The notes below the pieces were generated by a model. That model was not told the DNA's origin, did not search any database, and worked only from the letters and a program-made list of their open reading frames with translations. This document shows, in pieces, positions 1-9,830 of a stretch of DNA of 64,000 nt. The DNA is from Fictibacillus marinisediminis (lineage in GTDB: Bacteria; Bacillota; Bacilli; Bacillales; Fictibacillaceae): positions 3,968,001 through 4,032,000 of the forward strand of contig NZ_JAIWJX010000002.1 in NCBI RefSeq assembly GCF_023149135.1. Direction: 5' to 3'. The position numbers and the translations under genes are program-made. Position 1 is the stretch's first letter; the number at the start of each line of letters is the position of its first letter.

Positions 1-233
1 ATTGTATAACGTTCTTTTAATGTTTTTAAACTTTTATCAATTTTGATTTGTTTGTAAATATATTGATTGATAGAAAAAGATGTTAAGGCAATATAGGCAG
101 TAGAAACTAAAATTATGATATTTAAATTACCATAGCTTTGTGGATTTAAATATAAAGCAAGAAAAGGAAATAAGAGGAAACTTAATCCTCTTGAAAATAT
201 ATTTGGAAGTGTAAAATATAAAATTTTTCTCAT
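1..233 (-). CDS. Polysaccharide flippase (Wzx-like), N-terminal part, cut by window edge
   Basis: An open frame starts at an ATG (231-233, complement) and runs without a stop to the left edge, giving 77 codons. The translation begins MRKILYFTLPNIFSRGLSF and continues with hydrophobic stretches and a 'YLNPQSYGNLNII' segment. This is the usual start of membrane proteins of the polysaccharide export (Wzx/MATE-like) family, which flip lipid-linked sugar units across the membrane. An AGGGG lies 12 bases upstream and a closer AGGA just before the start. It follows gmd by 15 bases on the same strand and is probably the next gene of the exopolysaccharide operon. The family call rests on the first 77 residues only. 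Confidence 0.7.
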   Translation of the reverse strand, partial: MRKILYFTLPNIFSRGLSFLLFPFLALYLNPQSYGNLNIIILVSTAYIALTSFSINQYIYKQIKIDKSLKTLKERYT

Positions 234-248
234 ATTCCTAATGTTCCC

Positions 249-1235
<987 letters not shown>

Positions 1236-2192
1236 TTACCTAACCAGGTTGGTTTCTTTTTCTGATTTCAGATATTGTAAAAAACAATCATAGGCTTTTT
1301 GTAAACCTTCATCTAATGAAGTGCTGGCTTTCCATCCTAAACTGTTCAGCTTAGTGACATCAACCAGTTTCCTTGGTGTTCCGTCTGGCTTAGATGTATC
1401 GAACTGTAATTCGCCCTCATAACCCACGACATCTTTAATCTTGTAGGCAAGCTCTTTAATCTCGAGATCTTCACCCATTCCGATGTTTACTATGTCGTTT
1501 CCTTCATAATTATCCATGAGGAAAAGGCATGCATCAGCCAGATCATCGGAATAAAGGAACTCTCTTTTGGGCGTTCCAGTTCCCCATATTTCTACAGATG
1601 GTTTATTTTTTTCTTTTGCCTCATGAAACTTGCGGAGCAGTGCTGGTAGCACATGAGATGTTTCAAGGTCAAAGTTATCATTTACACCATACAGGTTTGT
1701 AGGCATGACAGAGATATACTTTGTGCCGTATTGGCGGTTGTACGATTGGCACATCTTTATGCCGGCAATTTTAGCAATGGCGTACGGTTCATTCGTTGGT
1801 TCCAGCTCACCGGTAAGAAGATATTCTTCCTTTAAAGGCTGTGGTGCCATCTTTGGATAGATGCATGTGCTCCCGAGAAATAGGAGTTTTTTTACTTCGC
1901 TGCGGTATGCTGCATCGATGACGTTCGTCTGAATGAGCAGGTTGTCCCGGATAAAGTCTGCCGGATATTCATTGTTGGCAACGATGCCGCCGACTTTTGC
2001 AGCGGCAAGGAATACATAGTCGATGTTTTCTTTTTCAAAAAAAGAATGAACTTGAAGCGGGTCCCGCAAATCAAGTTCATTGCTCGTTCTGTATACGAGA
2101 TTGGTATAACCTTCATTTTCTAATTTCCTTAGAATGGCTGAACCAGCCAATCCCCGATGGCCAGCAACATAAATTTTTGAATTTCTCTCCAT
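1236..2192 (-). CDS. fcl: GDP-L-fucose synthase
   Basis: This is the epimerase-reductase that completes GDP-L-fucose synthesis from the gmd product. Its 318 residues begin with the nucleotide-binding motif VAGHRGLAG, followed by STCIYP (108-113) and the catalytic Y137-x3-K141 (YAIAK). Length and motifs match the family. AAGGGAG lies nine bases before the ATG, inside the end of the sugar transferase gene, whose stop is one base before. Together with gmd it predicts that the polysaccharide made by this locus contains fucose or a fucose-derived sugar. Confidence 0.93.
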   Translation of the reverse strand: MERNSKIYVAGHRGLAGSAILRKLENEGYTNLVYRTSNELDLRDPLQVHSFFEKENIDYVFLAAAKVGGIVANNEYPADFIRDNLLIQTNVIDAAYRSEVKKLLFLGSTCIYPKMAPQPLKEEYLLTGELEPTNEPYAIAKIAGIKMCQSYNRQYGTKYISVMPTNLYGVNDNFDLETSHVLPALLRKFHEAKEKNKPSVEIWGTGTPKREFLYSDDLADACLFLMDNYEGNDIVNIGMGEDLEIKELAYKIKDVVGYEGELQFDTSKPDGTPRKLVDVTKLNSLGWKASTSLDEGLQKAYDCFLQYLKSEKETNLVR

Positions 2193-2193
2193 A

Positions 2194-2868
2194 TCAATAT
2201 GCTCCCTTTCTCAGCAAAACTAATAAAACTGTTTTTAATAATATTATTACGTCTAAAAAAAGTGATTGGTTGTACACATAATATAATTCAATGTCTACCC
2301 TTTCCGGATAACCGACATCGCTCCTCCCACACACTTGCCAATATCCTGTTAAACCCGGCTTTACAGATAAAAAGACAGTTTCCTTTTGTTTATACTCGTT
2401 TAATTCTTCTTTAACTACAGGTCTTGGCCCGACCAAACTCATGTCACCTTTTAATACATTTAAAAATTGTGGCAGTTCATCCAAACTGGTTCTTCTTAAT
2501 ACTCTTCCAATTGAAGTAATCCTGGGATCCTCATCTGGTTCTAACTTGTAATTATTTTGTAAGTATTTAGCATACAAAATATTGTTTTTCTTGAGTTTTT
2601 CTTCCGCATTCATTACCATTGATCGAAATTTATAAATGTAAAATACTTCGCCGTCTTTACCAATTCTTTTTTGCTTAAAGAAGACTGGGCCTTTTGATTC
2701 TCCTGCTATATAAAAAAGCGAAATGATTAAAAATACTGGTAAAAAAAGAATTAAACCAGTTAAAGCCCCTATTATATCCATTGTTCTTTTTGTAAAGCTG
2801 TATGCACTTAATCCCTTTTTTTCATTCTTAACTTCTGTAGATATTGATAAAAATTCGGGTTCTCCCAT
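2194..2868 (-). CDS. Undecaprenyl-phosphate sugar phosphotransferase (initiating transferase)
   Basis: The 224-residue protein matches the short bacterial sugar transferases (EpsL/WcaJ C-terminal type) that attach the first sugar phosphate to undecaprenyl phosphate and so start a repeat unit. One membrane segment (about residues 33-55) is followed by the conserved basic stretch with KQKRIGKDG and YKFRSM, then the motif GPRPVVKEE and the signature [14 protein letters not shown]. It lacks the extra N-terminal membrane helices of WcaJ, which fits the short form. It sits in the exopolysaccharide operon between gtaB and fcl; the sugar specificity cannot be read from sequence. Confidence 0.9.
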   Translation of the reverse strand: MGEPEFLSISTEVKNEKKGLSAYSFTKRTMDIIGALTGLILFLPVFLIISLFYIAGESKGPVFFKQKRIGKDGEVFYIYKFRSMVMNAEEKLKKNNILYAKYLQNNYKLEPDEDPRITSIGRVLRRTSLDELPQFLNVLKGDMSLVGPRPVVKEELNEYKQKETVFLSVKPGLTGYWQVCGRSDVGYPERVDIELYYVYNQSLFLDVIILLKTVLLVLLRKGAY

Positions 2869-2952
2869 TTATCACAACCCCTTAATAAGATATGTAAATT
2901 GGGCATCTAACCCGTCCTCACATCATGCTATCGACAACGAACGCGTCTAAGG

Positions 2953-3009
2953 TGCTGTAAGACACCCACAGCATAATCGAGTGCCTCCGTTGCTAAAGGT
3001 TAGGAGGCA
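2953..3009. other. Two hairpins between gtaB and the sugar transferase gene
   Basis: The 158-base gap 2869-3026 holds two inverted repeats: TGCTGT/ACAGCA (2953-2958 and 2968-2973) and TGCCTCC/GGAGGCA (2982-2988 and 3003-3009). There is no clear T-run after either on the minus strand, so a terminator is not claimed. They may mark an mRNA processing or attenuation point, or a past junction between the conserved regulatory half of the operon and the variable sugar half. Confidence 0.35.
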
Positions 3010-3026
3010 TCACCTTTTGATACTTC

Positions 3027-3911
3027 TTAATTTACTGCTTTGTACTGACTCATCAACCGCTCAAGTTCCTGCAGCAGGCTGTCATGGATGTCTTTATCTT
3101 TTAACGCAAACTCAAGTGTTGTGGAGATGAAGCCGAGCTTTTCACCGACGTCGTACCTGGTTCCTTCAAAGTCATAGGCGAAAACACGCTGGAAGGTGTT
3201 GAGCTTTTGGATGGCATCGGTCAGCTGGATCTCGCCGCCGGAGCCTTTTTCGTGCTTGTCCAGGTAGTTGAAAATCTCGGGACTGAGCACATAGCGGCCC
3301 ATGATGGCCAGGTTGGATGGTGCTTCGCCTGGTGCCGGTTTTTCCACAAAGTTCTGTACACCGTACAGTCTTCCGATCTGGGTGGTTGGATCGACGATAC
3401 CGTAACGGCTAGTCTGATCATCCGGAACCGTTTGCACTCCGATGACAGAAGAACCGGTTTCTTCGTACTGCTCGATCAGCTGCTTCAAGCACGGCTTGTC
3501 CGATTGCACGATATCGTCTCCGAGTAGAACGGCGAACGGTTCATCACCGATAAATTTGCGGGCGCACCAGACAGCGTGTCCGAGGCCTTTTGGTTCTTTT
3601 TGTCTTATGTAATGGATATCTGCCATCCGGGAGGATTGCTGAACTTTGTTTAGTAAATCGATTTTGCCTTTTTCAAAAAGATTTTGTTCCAGTTCAAATG
3701 CATGGTCGAAGTGGTCTTCGATGGCACGCTTGCCTTTACCGGTGACGATGATGATGTCTTCGATGCCGGATTCAATCGCTTCTTCCACGATGTATTGAAT
3801 GGTCGGCTTATCAACGATCGGGAGCATCTCTTTTGGCATGGCCTTAGTGGCCGGCAGGAATCGGGTCCCTAATCCCGCTGCCGGTATGATCGCTTTGCGA
3901 ACTTTCTTCAT
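3027..3911 (-). CDS. gtaB: UTP-glucose-1-phosphate uridylyltransferase
   Basis: This enzyme makes UDP-glucose from UTP and glucose-1-phosphate for polysaccharides and teichoic acid glycosylation. The 294-residue product carries the nucleotidyltransferase signature [20 protein letters not shown] at the N-terminus, then VLLGDD and VEKPAP further on; its length is that of Bacillus GtaB. A TTG three codons upstream (3920) would sit directly on the GAGAGGG ribosome site, so the ATG at 3911, nine bases from that site, is preferred. It lies between the phosphatase and the sugar transferase of the same operon, 27 bases from the former. In Bacillus gtaB is often separate, so this may be a second, pathway-dedicated copy. 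Confidence 0.93.
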   Translation of the reverse strand: MKKVRKAIIPAAGLGTRFLPATKAMPKEMLPIVDKPTIQYIVEEAIESGIEDIIIVTGKGKRAIEDHFDHAFELEQNLFEKGKIDLLNKVQQSSRMADIHYIRQKEPKGLGHAVWCARKFIGDEPFAVLLGDDIVQSDKPCLKQLIEQYEETGSSVIGVQTVPDDQTSRYGIVDPTTQIGRLYGVQNFVEKPAPGEAPSNLAIMGRYVLSPEIFNYLDKHEKGSGGEIQLTDAIQKLNTFQRVFAYDFEGTRYDVGEKLGFISTTLEFALKDKDIHDSLLQELERLMSQYKAVN

Positions 3912-3938
3912 CCCTATCAACCCTCTCTTAAAAACTTT

Positions 3939-4703
3939 TTAAAAGATTCCCAGCCGCTTTTTCTTTGCTGGTTTTGGTTCATCCCTGTAAATGCTATGAT
4001 TGTTAACTATTAGCTGTGCGTTTTCCCGAAGATAGTAACTGATATGGGTTCCGTGCTTTTTCCCGATTTCCTCGTAGGCCTCTCCCAAATGAAAGCCTCG
4101 GGTCGAACAATTATGAGCGTCAGATGCTACAAAATGTGTCCAATGATTTCGGATGATTTTATGAGAAAAAGACTTAACATTCTTGCCGAACCTGCCGATA
4201 ATACTACTAGCTGTAATTTGAGTTAATGCTCCCTCTTTGACGAGGTCATATAAAACGTGAGGATTTTCCATCAGCTCGCTGTTGCGTTCCGGGTGGACGA
4301 TGATCGGCGTGATGTCTTTCAGCATGCATTCGTAAACGATGTGATTGGTGTATGAAGGTACTGTATGGAATGGAAGTTCGATTAGTATGTATTTGCCAAG
4401 GTCATTTAACGTGAGCAATTGATTATTTTCTAAATCTTCCAAAAATTCAGCGTAGATTCTGATCTCCTGGCCGGGTAATATGGTTAGAGGGATTTTGCTA
4501 TGAATGAGTGCTTCGTTTAGTTGTTTTGTCTTATGCAGAATGGCTTGTTTGCTATTGTCATATTTTCCGTTTCTGTGATGCGGAGTTGCAAATAATGTAG
4601 TAATACCGGCCTGGACGGCGCTCTTTGCCATGTCCAGGCTGGCAGCCAGATCAGGCGCCCCATCATCGGCCTGTGGTAAGATGTGACTATGGACATCAAT
4701 CAA
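3939..4703 (-). CDS. Capsular polysaccharide tyrosine phosphatase, PHP family (CpsB/CapC/YwqE type)
   Basis: The 254-residue protein belongs to the manganese-dependent PHP-type phosphatases that dephosphorylate the tyrosine kinase of the same operon. The metal-binding DVHSHILPQ is at residues 3-11, followed by DDGAPD, FATPHH, GQEIRI, VHPERN and ASDAHN, the usual ligands in order. The start is a TTG: no ATG lies upstream in frame, the first metal motif begins at residue 3, and GGGAG stands eight bases before the codon. It follows the kinase gene by 152 bases. Confidence 0.9.
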   Translation of the reverse strand: MIDVHSHILPQADDGAPDLAASLDMAKSAVQAGITTLFATPHHRNGKYDNSKQAILHKTKQLNEALIHSKIPLTILPGQEIRIYAEFLEDLENNQLLTLNDLGKYILIELPFHTVPSYTNHIVYECMLKDITPIIVHPERNSELMENPHVLYDLVKEGALTQITASSIIGRFGKNVKSFSHKIIRNHWTHFVASDAHNCSTRGFHLGEAYEEIGKKHGTHISYYLRENAQLIVNNHSIYRDEPKPAKKKRLGIF

Positions 4704-4732
4704 TAGTCCTACTCCCTTTCTAAAAAAAGGGC

Positions 4733-4771
4733 AAAAGAACCAAACTCTTTTTTTCTAGAAATGGTTCTTTT
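4733..4771 (-). other. Inverted repeat between kinase and phosphatase genes
   Basis: Ten-base arms AAAAGAACCA (4733-4742) and TGGTTCTTTT (4762-4771) enclose a 19-base AT-rich loop in the gap between the kinase and phosphatase genes. On the minus strand the downstream arm ends in TTTT and is followed after GCCC by a longer T-run. It could be a weak or partial terminator that lowers expression of the downstream genes. Confidence 0.4.
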
Positions 4772-4855
4772 TACCATAAAATCAATCTGCTTCTTATGTT
4801 AGCATAATTATCCAGTCTAACAAGGGGATTATTTTGTCGAACTCCTTATTTTTTG

Positions 4856-5557
4856 TTATTTTCCCCCGTAATAATAGTAGTAATTTGTCGAATTCGACTC
4901 TTTTCCGTTTAGGACGACACCTAAAATCTTCGCATTCGCGTTCTCCAGCAATTCCTTCGCCTTTAACGCTTCATCTTTCTCCGTTTGTCCGCTGCTCGTT
5001 ACTAGAACCACTCCATCACAATGACTCGAAAGCACTTGTGCATCGGTTACAGCCAATACTGGCGGTGAATCAAACAGGACATAATCAAACTTATGGCTTG
5101 CATCCTCGACCATCATTTCCATGGCTTTGGAATTTAGCAATTCAGATGGATTGGGCGGGATCGGACCGCTTGGCAGAACGAACAGCTCCTCCACTTTTGT
5201 TCTCTGGACAGCATCACCCAGCGACAGCTGTCTCGTTAAAACGTTGGTGATTCCATGGATGTTGCTCACTTTGAACGTATAGTGAACTGTCGGTTTTCTT
5301 AAGTCTCCATCCACAAGCAATACACTTTTCCCTTGCTGAGCCAGCACGACAGCCAGATTGGCGGCCGTAGTCGATTTCCCTTCCGCCGGACCGGCTGATG
5401 TAACCATGAGAATACGGTTTTCGTGATCGACTGACGAAAATTGAATGTTCGTACGGATCGTCCGGTATTGTTCCGAGATCGGCGACTTTGGATTGTTGTG
5501 CGTAATTAAGCTTCTTTGTGTGAGATTACTGATCGCTTTGCGCAGTTTACGGCTCAA
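4856..5557 (-). CDS. Bacterial tyrosine kinase (CpsD/CapB/PtkA type)
   Basis: This BY-kinase autophosphorylates on a C-terminal tyrosine cluster and controls polysaccharide chain length and assembly. The 233-residue protein has the Walker A motif GPAEGKST (56-63), the family-specific Walker A' LLVDGDLRKP (about 80-89), Walker B VLFDSPP and a terminal NYYYYYGGK. The start codon is TTG (5557) with AGGAGG eight bases upstream. As usual in Firmicutes, the membrane activator is a separate gene just upstream (20-base gap) and the phosphatase is just downstream. Confidence 0.93.
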   Translation of the reverse strand: MSRKLRKAISNLTQRSLITHNNPKSPISEQYRTIRTNIQFSSVDHENRILMVTSAGPAEGKSTTAANLAVVLAQQGKSVLLVDGDLRKPTVHYTFKVSNIHGITNVLTRQLSLGDAVQRTKVEELFVLPSGPIPPNPSELLNSKAMEMMVEDASHKFDYVLFDSPPVLAVTDAQVLSSHCDGVVLVTSSGQTEKDEALKAKELLENANAKILGVVLNGKESNSTNYYYYYGGK

Positions 5558-5577
5558 TGGTTGTTCCTCCTACAGAT

Positions 5578-6291
5578 TTATACAGCTTTTCTTTGATAAG
5601 CGTTGTCTTTTTCATCACCCAGTGTCATTATCGGGATGGTTCCCAGTACAGGAAGACCAAGGTAATGTTCGATATCCTGTTCGGATTTCAATGTGTTATC
5701 CAAGTATTCCAGCAAGAATGCGAGGCCAACTCCGGTCATCAATCCGACAACGAGGGCGATCGCCATGTTGAGCTTGGCATTCGGTTTAACCGGTGACGAA
5801 TTCTCTACGGCTGGGGCCAGTATACTGACATTATCGATATTCATGATGGAAGAGATTTCTGTTTTAAACGTATGAGAGATATCGTTCGCGATTCTTGCGG
5901 CCTGTGCCGGATCACCATCCTGAACCGTTACGTTCATGATTTGCGTGTCCTGTTCACTGTTGATGGTGAGCTGATTGTTCAGTTCTTCTACTGACTGTTT
6001 GAGGTCTAAATGTCCGATGACTTTTGAAAGAATGGCAGGACTTTTAATAATCACACTATACGTATTGACCATTTGTACGTTGGTTTGTACTTGATTGTAA
6101 TCCAGGGCTTGTTGTTTATCGGGCTTTTGCTGGTTTACAAGAATTTGCGTGGAAGATTGGTAGATTGGGGTTAATACGAAATATGAAACTGCACCGCTTA
6201 TAGCAGCGGCCACGATTGTAATAAGAGCAATCATCCGTATCCTCTTACGAATCGTCTGGTAGATTTCTTTTAAACTTATCGTTTCCTCCAT
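5578..6291 (-). CDS. Kinase modulator / polysaccharide co-polymerase (Wzz/CapA/TkmA type)
   Basis: The 237-residue membrane protein has two transmembrane helices (about residues 20-42 and 170-190 of the mature start) flanking an extracytoplasmic domain, and a short cytoplasmic tail that in this family activates the tyrosine kinase. The Wzz-like N-terminus contains SLKEIYQTIRKR, and the proline-rich segment VENSSPVKPNAKLN before the second helix is typical. An in-frame TTG at 6303 overlaps the GGAGG site; the ATG at 6291, five bases from that site, is the likely start. It is the first gene of the exopolysaccharide operon. Confidence 0.88.
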   Translation of the reverse strand: MEETISLKEIYQTIRKRIRMIALITIVAAAISGAVSYFVLTPIYQSSTQILVNQQKPDKQQALDYNQVQTNVQMVNTYSVIIKSPAILSKVIGHLDLKQSVEELNNQLTINSEQDTQIMNVTVQDGDPAQAARIANDISHTFKTEISSIMNIDNVSILAPAVENSSPVKPNAKLNMAIALVVGLMTGVGLAFLLEYLDNTLKSEQDIEHYLGLPVLGTIPIMTLGDEKDNAYQRKAV

Positions 6292-6334
6292 AACGCCCTC
6301 CAAATGAACTATGTAGAATTTTCAGATAAGATGT

Positions 6335-6343
6335 ATTATAGCA
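6335..6343 (-). promoter_or_regulatory. Extended -10 promoter of the exopolysaccharide operon
   Basis: The minus strand reads TGCTATAAT here, a perfect extended -10 (TGn-TATAAT) for the housekeeping sigma factor. No good -35 lies 17 bases upstream (ATTTAA), which is common for extended -10 promoters. Transcription would begin near 6328 and give a leader of about 37 bases. The rest of the 355-base gap 6292-6646 is AT-rich with nothing else recognised; the promoter for the plus-strand gene at 6647 must also lie there. Confidence 0.6.
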
Positions 6344-6646
6344 CAGCAATTTGGAATTTAAATACATATTTTATTGATTACGGAAATTGATTGTAAAAAT
6401 ATGTTTTAACTCAATGATTTTACAAGATAGTAAATTACCGTATTATCAGTGTATTTTCGTGCTTGTTAATCTCTTGTTTAAGTTTTAGAAAATAGTTTTA
6501 AATGACCTAATTTTCGGTCGATAAATATTTCACTAACTGTAATTTTTTGTCTACTTTTGGTGAATCTATTTCCCTTTAATAGGAAATATGATTTAATTAT
6601 GTTTACATTTTATTACCAAATTTTAGGTTAATTGGAGGACGAAGCA

Positions 6647-6949
6647 ATGCCTGACATCCAAGTAGTCATGGTCATGCCCAAAAAAAGACCGCACATCACA
6701 GAGATCCTCAATACTTCGAAAGAGTTTGAGGAAATCGTAGGCGGTCCGGTCGACATCTTAAGTTTCCACCAACAGCATTACAAAATTGTATGTAACATCG
6801 AGGAAGGCTACGACCTTACATACAATAAAAAAGCACCATCCAGCACTTTCTTTATCGCCAAATACCAAGGGCAATTCGAAAGTCTGAGTGATGCAGAAAC
6901 AGAAGAAATTAAAGATGTACTAAAAACCAAGATGAAGAAGTGGAAGTAG
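6647..6949 (+). CDS. Small hypothetical protein, DUF3846-like
   Basis: A 100-residue soluble protein starting MPDIQVVMVMPKKRPHI. The arrangement of an N-terminal beta strand with 'MPKKRPHITEI', then 'EEIVGGPVDIL' and 'KIVCNIEEG', resembles the DUF3846 pattern (found in small proteins of phage and Firmicute chromosomes), but I cannot confirm the family by eye. An in-frame TTG at 6632 overlaps the GGAGG ribosome site; the ATG at 6647, eight bases away, is preferred. It stands alone and ends at a strong terminator. Confidence 0.7.
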   Translation: MPDIQVVMVMPKKRPHITEILNTSKEFEEIVGGPVDILSFHQQHYKIVCNIEEGYDLTYNKKAPSSTFFIAKYQGQFESLSDAETEEIKDVLKTKMKKWK

Positions 6950-7011
6950 ACAGTTTTCATAGTCCTAACAGCAGTCCTGCTAAAGACGTTGATTCTTACA
7001 TAAAGTATTGA

Positions 7012-7044
7012 AGAAGGTGCCGGTCCGCGCCTTCTTTTCCTTTT
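7012..7044 (+). terminator. Rho-independent terminator after the DUF3846-like gene
   Basis: GAAGGTGC (7013-7020) pairs with GCGCCTTC (7027-7034, one G-U pair) around a six-base loop and is followed by TTTTCCTTTT. Confidence 0.8.
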
Positions 7045-7046
7045 GG

Positions 7047-7271
7047 CTACTGAGCTTTTTGCTGTCTCAGTAACTGCCTCCTAAATCTCCGGTAATGCTT
7101 TTCACAGCTCCCTTTGCAGAAGTGCGGCTTGCCGCAGCCTTCCACTTGGCAAACCCGGGTGATCATCGTGACCGCCGGATTACCGTGCCTGGCCCACCGC
7201 TTATAGTGCATGTGGCAGAGGCTCCTCGCTTTGGCTTCCTTCTCACAATCTTTCATGACGCAGATCTTCAT
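7047..7271 (-). CDS. Small double zinc-finger-like protein
   Basis: The 74-residue basic product has two similar Cys/His units: C-x4-C-x8-C-x2-HYKRW near the N-terminus and C-x4-C-x5-C-x3-C-x2-HYRRF in the second half. Such units resemble the zinc-binding 'CxxHYxRW' modules of phage-type HNH and DNA-binding proteins, which suggests nucleic acid binding, but no endonuclease motif is present. The GTG at 7283 is in frame, yet AGGGTGAT is better placed (seven bases) for the ATG at 7271. Function is not known. Confidence 0.6.
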   Translation of the reverse strand: MKICVMKDCEKEAKARSLCHMHYKRWARHGNPAVTMITRVCQVEGCGKPHFCKGSCEKHYRRFRRQLLRQQKAQ

Positions 7272-7354
7272 CCTGGTTATCACCCTATTTCTTCGTTGAT
7301 AACCTTAATATCGGTCGTTATTACTACTTTTTTACCAATATATCCTATTATTTT

Positions 7355-7468
7355 TTAGTTATTTAAATGATTGAAATAGTGGATGACAAAGAACACCAAC
7401 GCCCACAGAGGAAGCGATAATCCCAGTCCCCACATGCATCCTTTAATAAAACCCATCTCTTCTCTCAT
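7355..7468 (-). CDS. Small single-pass membrane protein, 37 residues
   Basis: An ATG at 7468 with GGGAG seven bases upstream opens a 37-codon frame that ends in TAA at 7355. The product begins MREEMGFIKGCMWGLGLSL and has one hydrophobic helix with three aromatic-rich turns (LWALVFFVIHYF) before a short polar tail. The good ribosome site and the clean charged-helix-polar layout support a real gene. It lies 83 bases upstream of the zinc-finger-like gene on the same strand. Function unknown. Confidence 0.55.
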   Translation of the reverse strand: MREEMGFIKGCMWGLGLSLPLWALVFFVIHYFNHLNN

Positions 7469-7632
7469 AGCTGCACTCCCAATTCTTTTGTACTACCTTC
7501 ATGGTAACCCATCTAGTAAAAAAGATGTATTGGGAAAATCCATGTCTTCCAGTGTCGAATAGTGGATGGTATGCGCATATACTTTCCCAAGTGAAAGGGA
7601 GGAATTGGTGCTTTTCACCAAAACTATATGTT

Positions 7633-7669
7633 GGTGCCAGGCACCGGTGTAATTGCGGTGCCTGGCACC
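7633..7669. repeat. Palindromic element, short copy
   Basis: Arms GGTGCCAGGCACC and GGTGCCTGGCACC enclose only 11 bases (GGTGTAATTGC). Compared with the 50-bp copies, 13 bases of the palindromic core are missing, consistent with slippage between the GTGT repeats that bound it. Confidence 0.85.
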
Positions 7670-7750
7670 AAATAAAGCTAACGGCTATGGTCCCCCGAGC
7701 TTTTGGTGTTAGACTAAAAGAAAAAACTCGTTCCATGAGGAGGCGTTTGT

Positions 7751-8218
7751 ATGAGTTCTTATCTTTTTGATCAATTGCGTTTTGTCAGGGGCAATACAAT
7801 GAAATTGGTTGCCGGTTTGAACGATGAACAATCTGAGATCATCCCAGATCCTTTAAACAACCATATCAAGTGGAATCTTGGACATATTTATTTCATTCAC
7901 GAAAGAAATGCCTTTCAATTCGTAAAGGAAAAGGAAGATTGGATCATGCCTGAGTCTTTCCCGTCGCTATTCAGCCCTGGCACGAAGCCGGAAAATAGAC
8001 AAAGGATGCCAGTAGACCTTTCAGAGATCGTGCATTTAATGGAAAATCAGATCGACCGGATAGAATCCACATTCAAGGAACGGTTAAAAGAAAAGACAGA
8101 ACCCTATACTACATCCATGGGGCTGCACCTCTCCACTGTTGAAGAGTTTCTCAGCTGCTGCCTGTTTCATGAAGGCATGCATTTGGAGAGGATTAATGTG
8201 ATCAAGAAACTAACCTAA
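7751..8218 (+). CDS. DinB-like four-helix protein
   Basis: The 155-residue protein resembles DinB/YfiT-type proteins, four-helix bundles with a metal site formed by three histidines. The candidate ligands are His45 in [11 protein letters not shown] and the pair in LFHEGMH near residues 138-142. In low-GC Gram-positives these proteins are thought to be bacillithiol-dependent transferases or related enzymes; the reaction cannot be told here. GAGGAGG is seven bases before the ATG. It is followed by selO 49 bases downstream, with a GGCCATG/CATGGCC hairpin (8225-8245) between them. Confidence 0.75.
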   Translation: MSSYLFDQLRFVRGNTMKLVAGLNDEQSEIIPDPLNNHIKWNLGHIYFIHERNAFQFVKEKEDWIMPESFPSLFSPGTKPENRQRMPVDLSEIVHLMENQIDRIESTFKERLKEKTEPYTTSMGLHLSTVEEFLSCCLFHEGMHLERINVIKKLT

Positions 8219-8267
8219 AATATTGGCCATGAACAGTCCATGGCCACTTTCTAGAAAGGAGTTTTTT

Positions 8268-9731
8268 ATGATGAATCAAAAAGCAGGATGGAACTTGGAG
8301 AACAGTTATGCCCGTCTGCCAGAGCTGTTCTTTTCCTTGATCGAGCCGAATCCCGTCCGCTCGCCAAACCTTGTCATTTTGAATCAACCTCTGGCAGAAT
8401 CGCTAGGCTTGAATGCTGATGCACTAAGAGCTGAAGATGGGGTTGATGTATTTGCCGGCAATCGGGTACCGGAAGGCTCTTTGCCGCTCGCCCAAGCTTA
8501 TGCCGGGCATCAGTTCGGCAACTTTACTCGTCTGGGGGATGGCCGGGCTTTGCTGGTCGGTGAGCAAATGACTCCGAATGGTGAACGGTTCGATATCCAG
8601 CTTAAAGGATCCGGCAGAACACCTTACTCCCGTGGGGGCGATGGCCGGGCTGCACTTGGACCGATGCTGCGGGAATACATCATCAGTGAAGCCATGCACG
8701 GACTTGGCATCCCTACCACCCGCAGTCTTGCTGTAGTAACAACCGGTGAGCCTATCTATCGCGAGACCGAACAGCCCGGTGCGATTATGACCCGTGTGGC
8801 TTCGAGCCATCTGCGTGTAGGCACTTTTGAATACGCTTATCAATGGGGTACAGCCTCAGACCTCAAGGCTTTGGCGGACTATGCCCTTGATCGTCATTTT
8901 TCAGACGTCGAGAAAAAAGAAAATCCTTACCTTACCCTACTAGAAGAAGTGATCAAGCGCCAGGCCAAGCTGATCGCTCAATGGCAGCTGGTCGGCTTCA
9001 TCCATGGCGTGATGAACACCGACAACATGTCCATCTGCGGAGAAACGATCGATTATGGCCCTTGCGCCTTTATGGATGCCTATGATTCTAAAACGGTCTT
9101 CAGCTCCATCGACATTCAGGGCCGTTATGCTTATGGCAATCAGCCGAGTATCGCCGTATGGAACCTTGCACGTTTTGCAGAAACTCTGCTTCCCCTGCTG
9201 GATGAAGAGCAAGAGAAGGCGATCGAGCTGGCAGAGAATGCCCTTTCGACATTTAAAGAGTGGTTTCATAACCACTGGCAGAACGGAATGAAGGCCAAGC
9301 TCGGACTGTTCGGTGAAGAGAAGCAGGATGAATCTTTGATTGGTGAATTGCTTCATCTAATGGAAAAGCACCGTGCGGACTACACCAATACGTTCCTTGC
9401 TTTAACGTTCGATCGAAAGGAAGATCATGCTCTTTTTGATGACCAGGAGTTTGCACAGTGGCGTGAACGGTGGCAGGCGAGGCGGGAAAGGCAGTCTGAA
9501 TCCATGGCTGATTCCCTTCAGCTGATGAAAAACAGCAATCCTGCGGTTATCCCCCGTAACCACCGAGTAGAAGAGGCGCTGGAGGCTGCTGTAGGGCAGG
9601 GAGATTACAGCGTGATGGAGAAGCTTCTGAACGTTCTTTCCGATCCTTATGATCACACGGCTGAACAGGCGGAATACTCGACTCTGCCGCCGGATGATGG
9701 GCAGTGCTATAAGACGTATTGCGGGACTTGA
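8268..9731 (+). CDS. selO: Protein adenylyltransferase SelO (UPF0061/YdiU)
   Basis: SelO is a pseudokinase-fold enzyme that transfers AMP to protein hydroxyl groups and is linked to redox stress. The 487-residue product contains the family blocks [38 protein letters not shown] and [13 protein letters not shown], and ends in YKTYCGT, the usual C-terminal cysteine segment. Fifteen more codons are open upstream from 8223, but AAAGGAG is six bases before the ATG at 8268, so this start is used. Length and ends look intact. Confidence 0.93.
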   Translation: MMNQKAGWNLENSYARLPELFFSLIEPNPVRSPNLVILNQPLAESLGLNADALRAEDGVDVFAGNRVPEGSLPLAQAYAGHQFGNFTRLGDGRALLVGEQMTPNGERFDIQLKGSGRTPYSRGGDGRAALGPMLREYIISEAMHGLGIPTTRSLAVVTTGEPIYRETEQPGAIMTRVASSHLRVGTFEYAYQWGTASDLKALADYALDRHFSDVEKKENPYLTLLEEVIKRQAKLIAQWQLVGFIHGVMNTDNMSICGETIDYGPCAFMDAYDSKTVFSSIDIQGRYAYGNQPSIAVWNLARFAETLLPLLDEEQEKAIELAENALSTFKEWFHNHWQNGMKAKLGLFGEEKQDESLIGELLHLMEKHRADYTNTFLALTFDRKEDHALFDDQEFAQWRERWQARRERQSESMADSLQLMKNSNPAVIPRNHRVEEALEAAVGQGDYSVMEKLLNVLSDPYDHTAEQAEYSTLPPDDGQCYKTYCGT

Positions 9732-9761
9732 TTTAGTTTAAAGCTAAATAGACATCCTAAA

Positions 9762-9822
9762 AAGGAGGCTGACACCCGAAACTCATTTTATGTGAGCATC
9801 AGGATCAGCCTCCTTCATTTTT
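9762..9822. terminator. Bidirectional terminator between selO and the convergent gene
   Basis: AAGGAGGCTGA (9762-9772) pairs with TCAGCCTCCTT (9805-9815); the loop contains a small CTCA/TGAG stem. A T-rich run follows on the plus strand and TTTTTAGG follows on the minus strand, so it can serve both convergent genes. Confidence 0.85.
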
Positions 9823-9830
9823 CAAGTGAT

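Noticed and set aside
7443-7736. 97-codon minus-strand frame with an IWCQAPQLHRC segment
   Set aside because: It is the translation of the short palindromic element and its flanks, with no ribosome site; similar GAWHQ/WCQAP peptides arise at every copy of the element.
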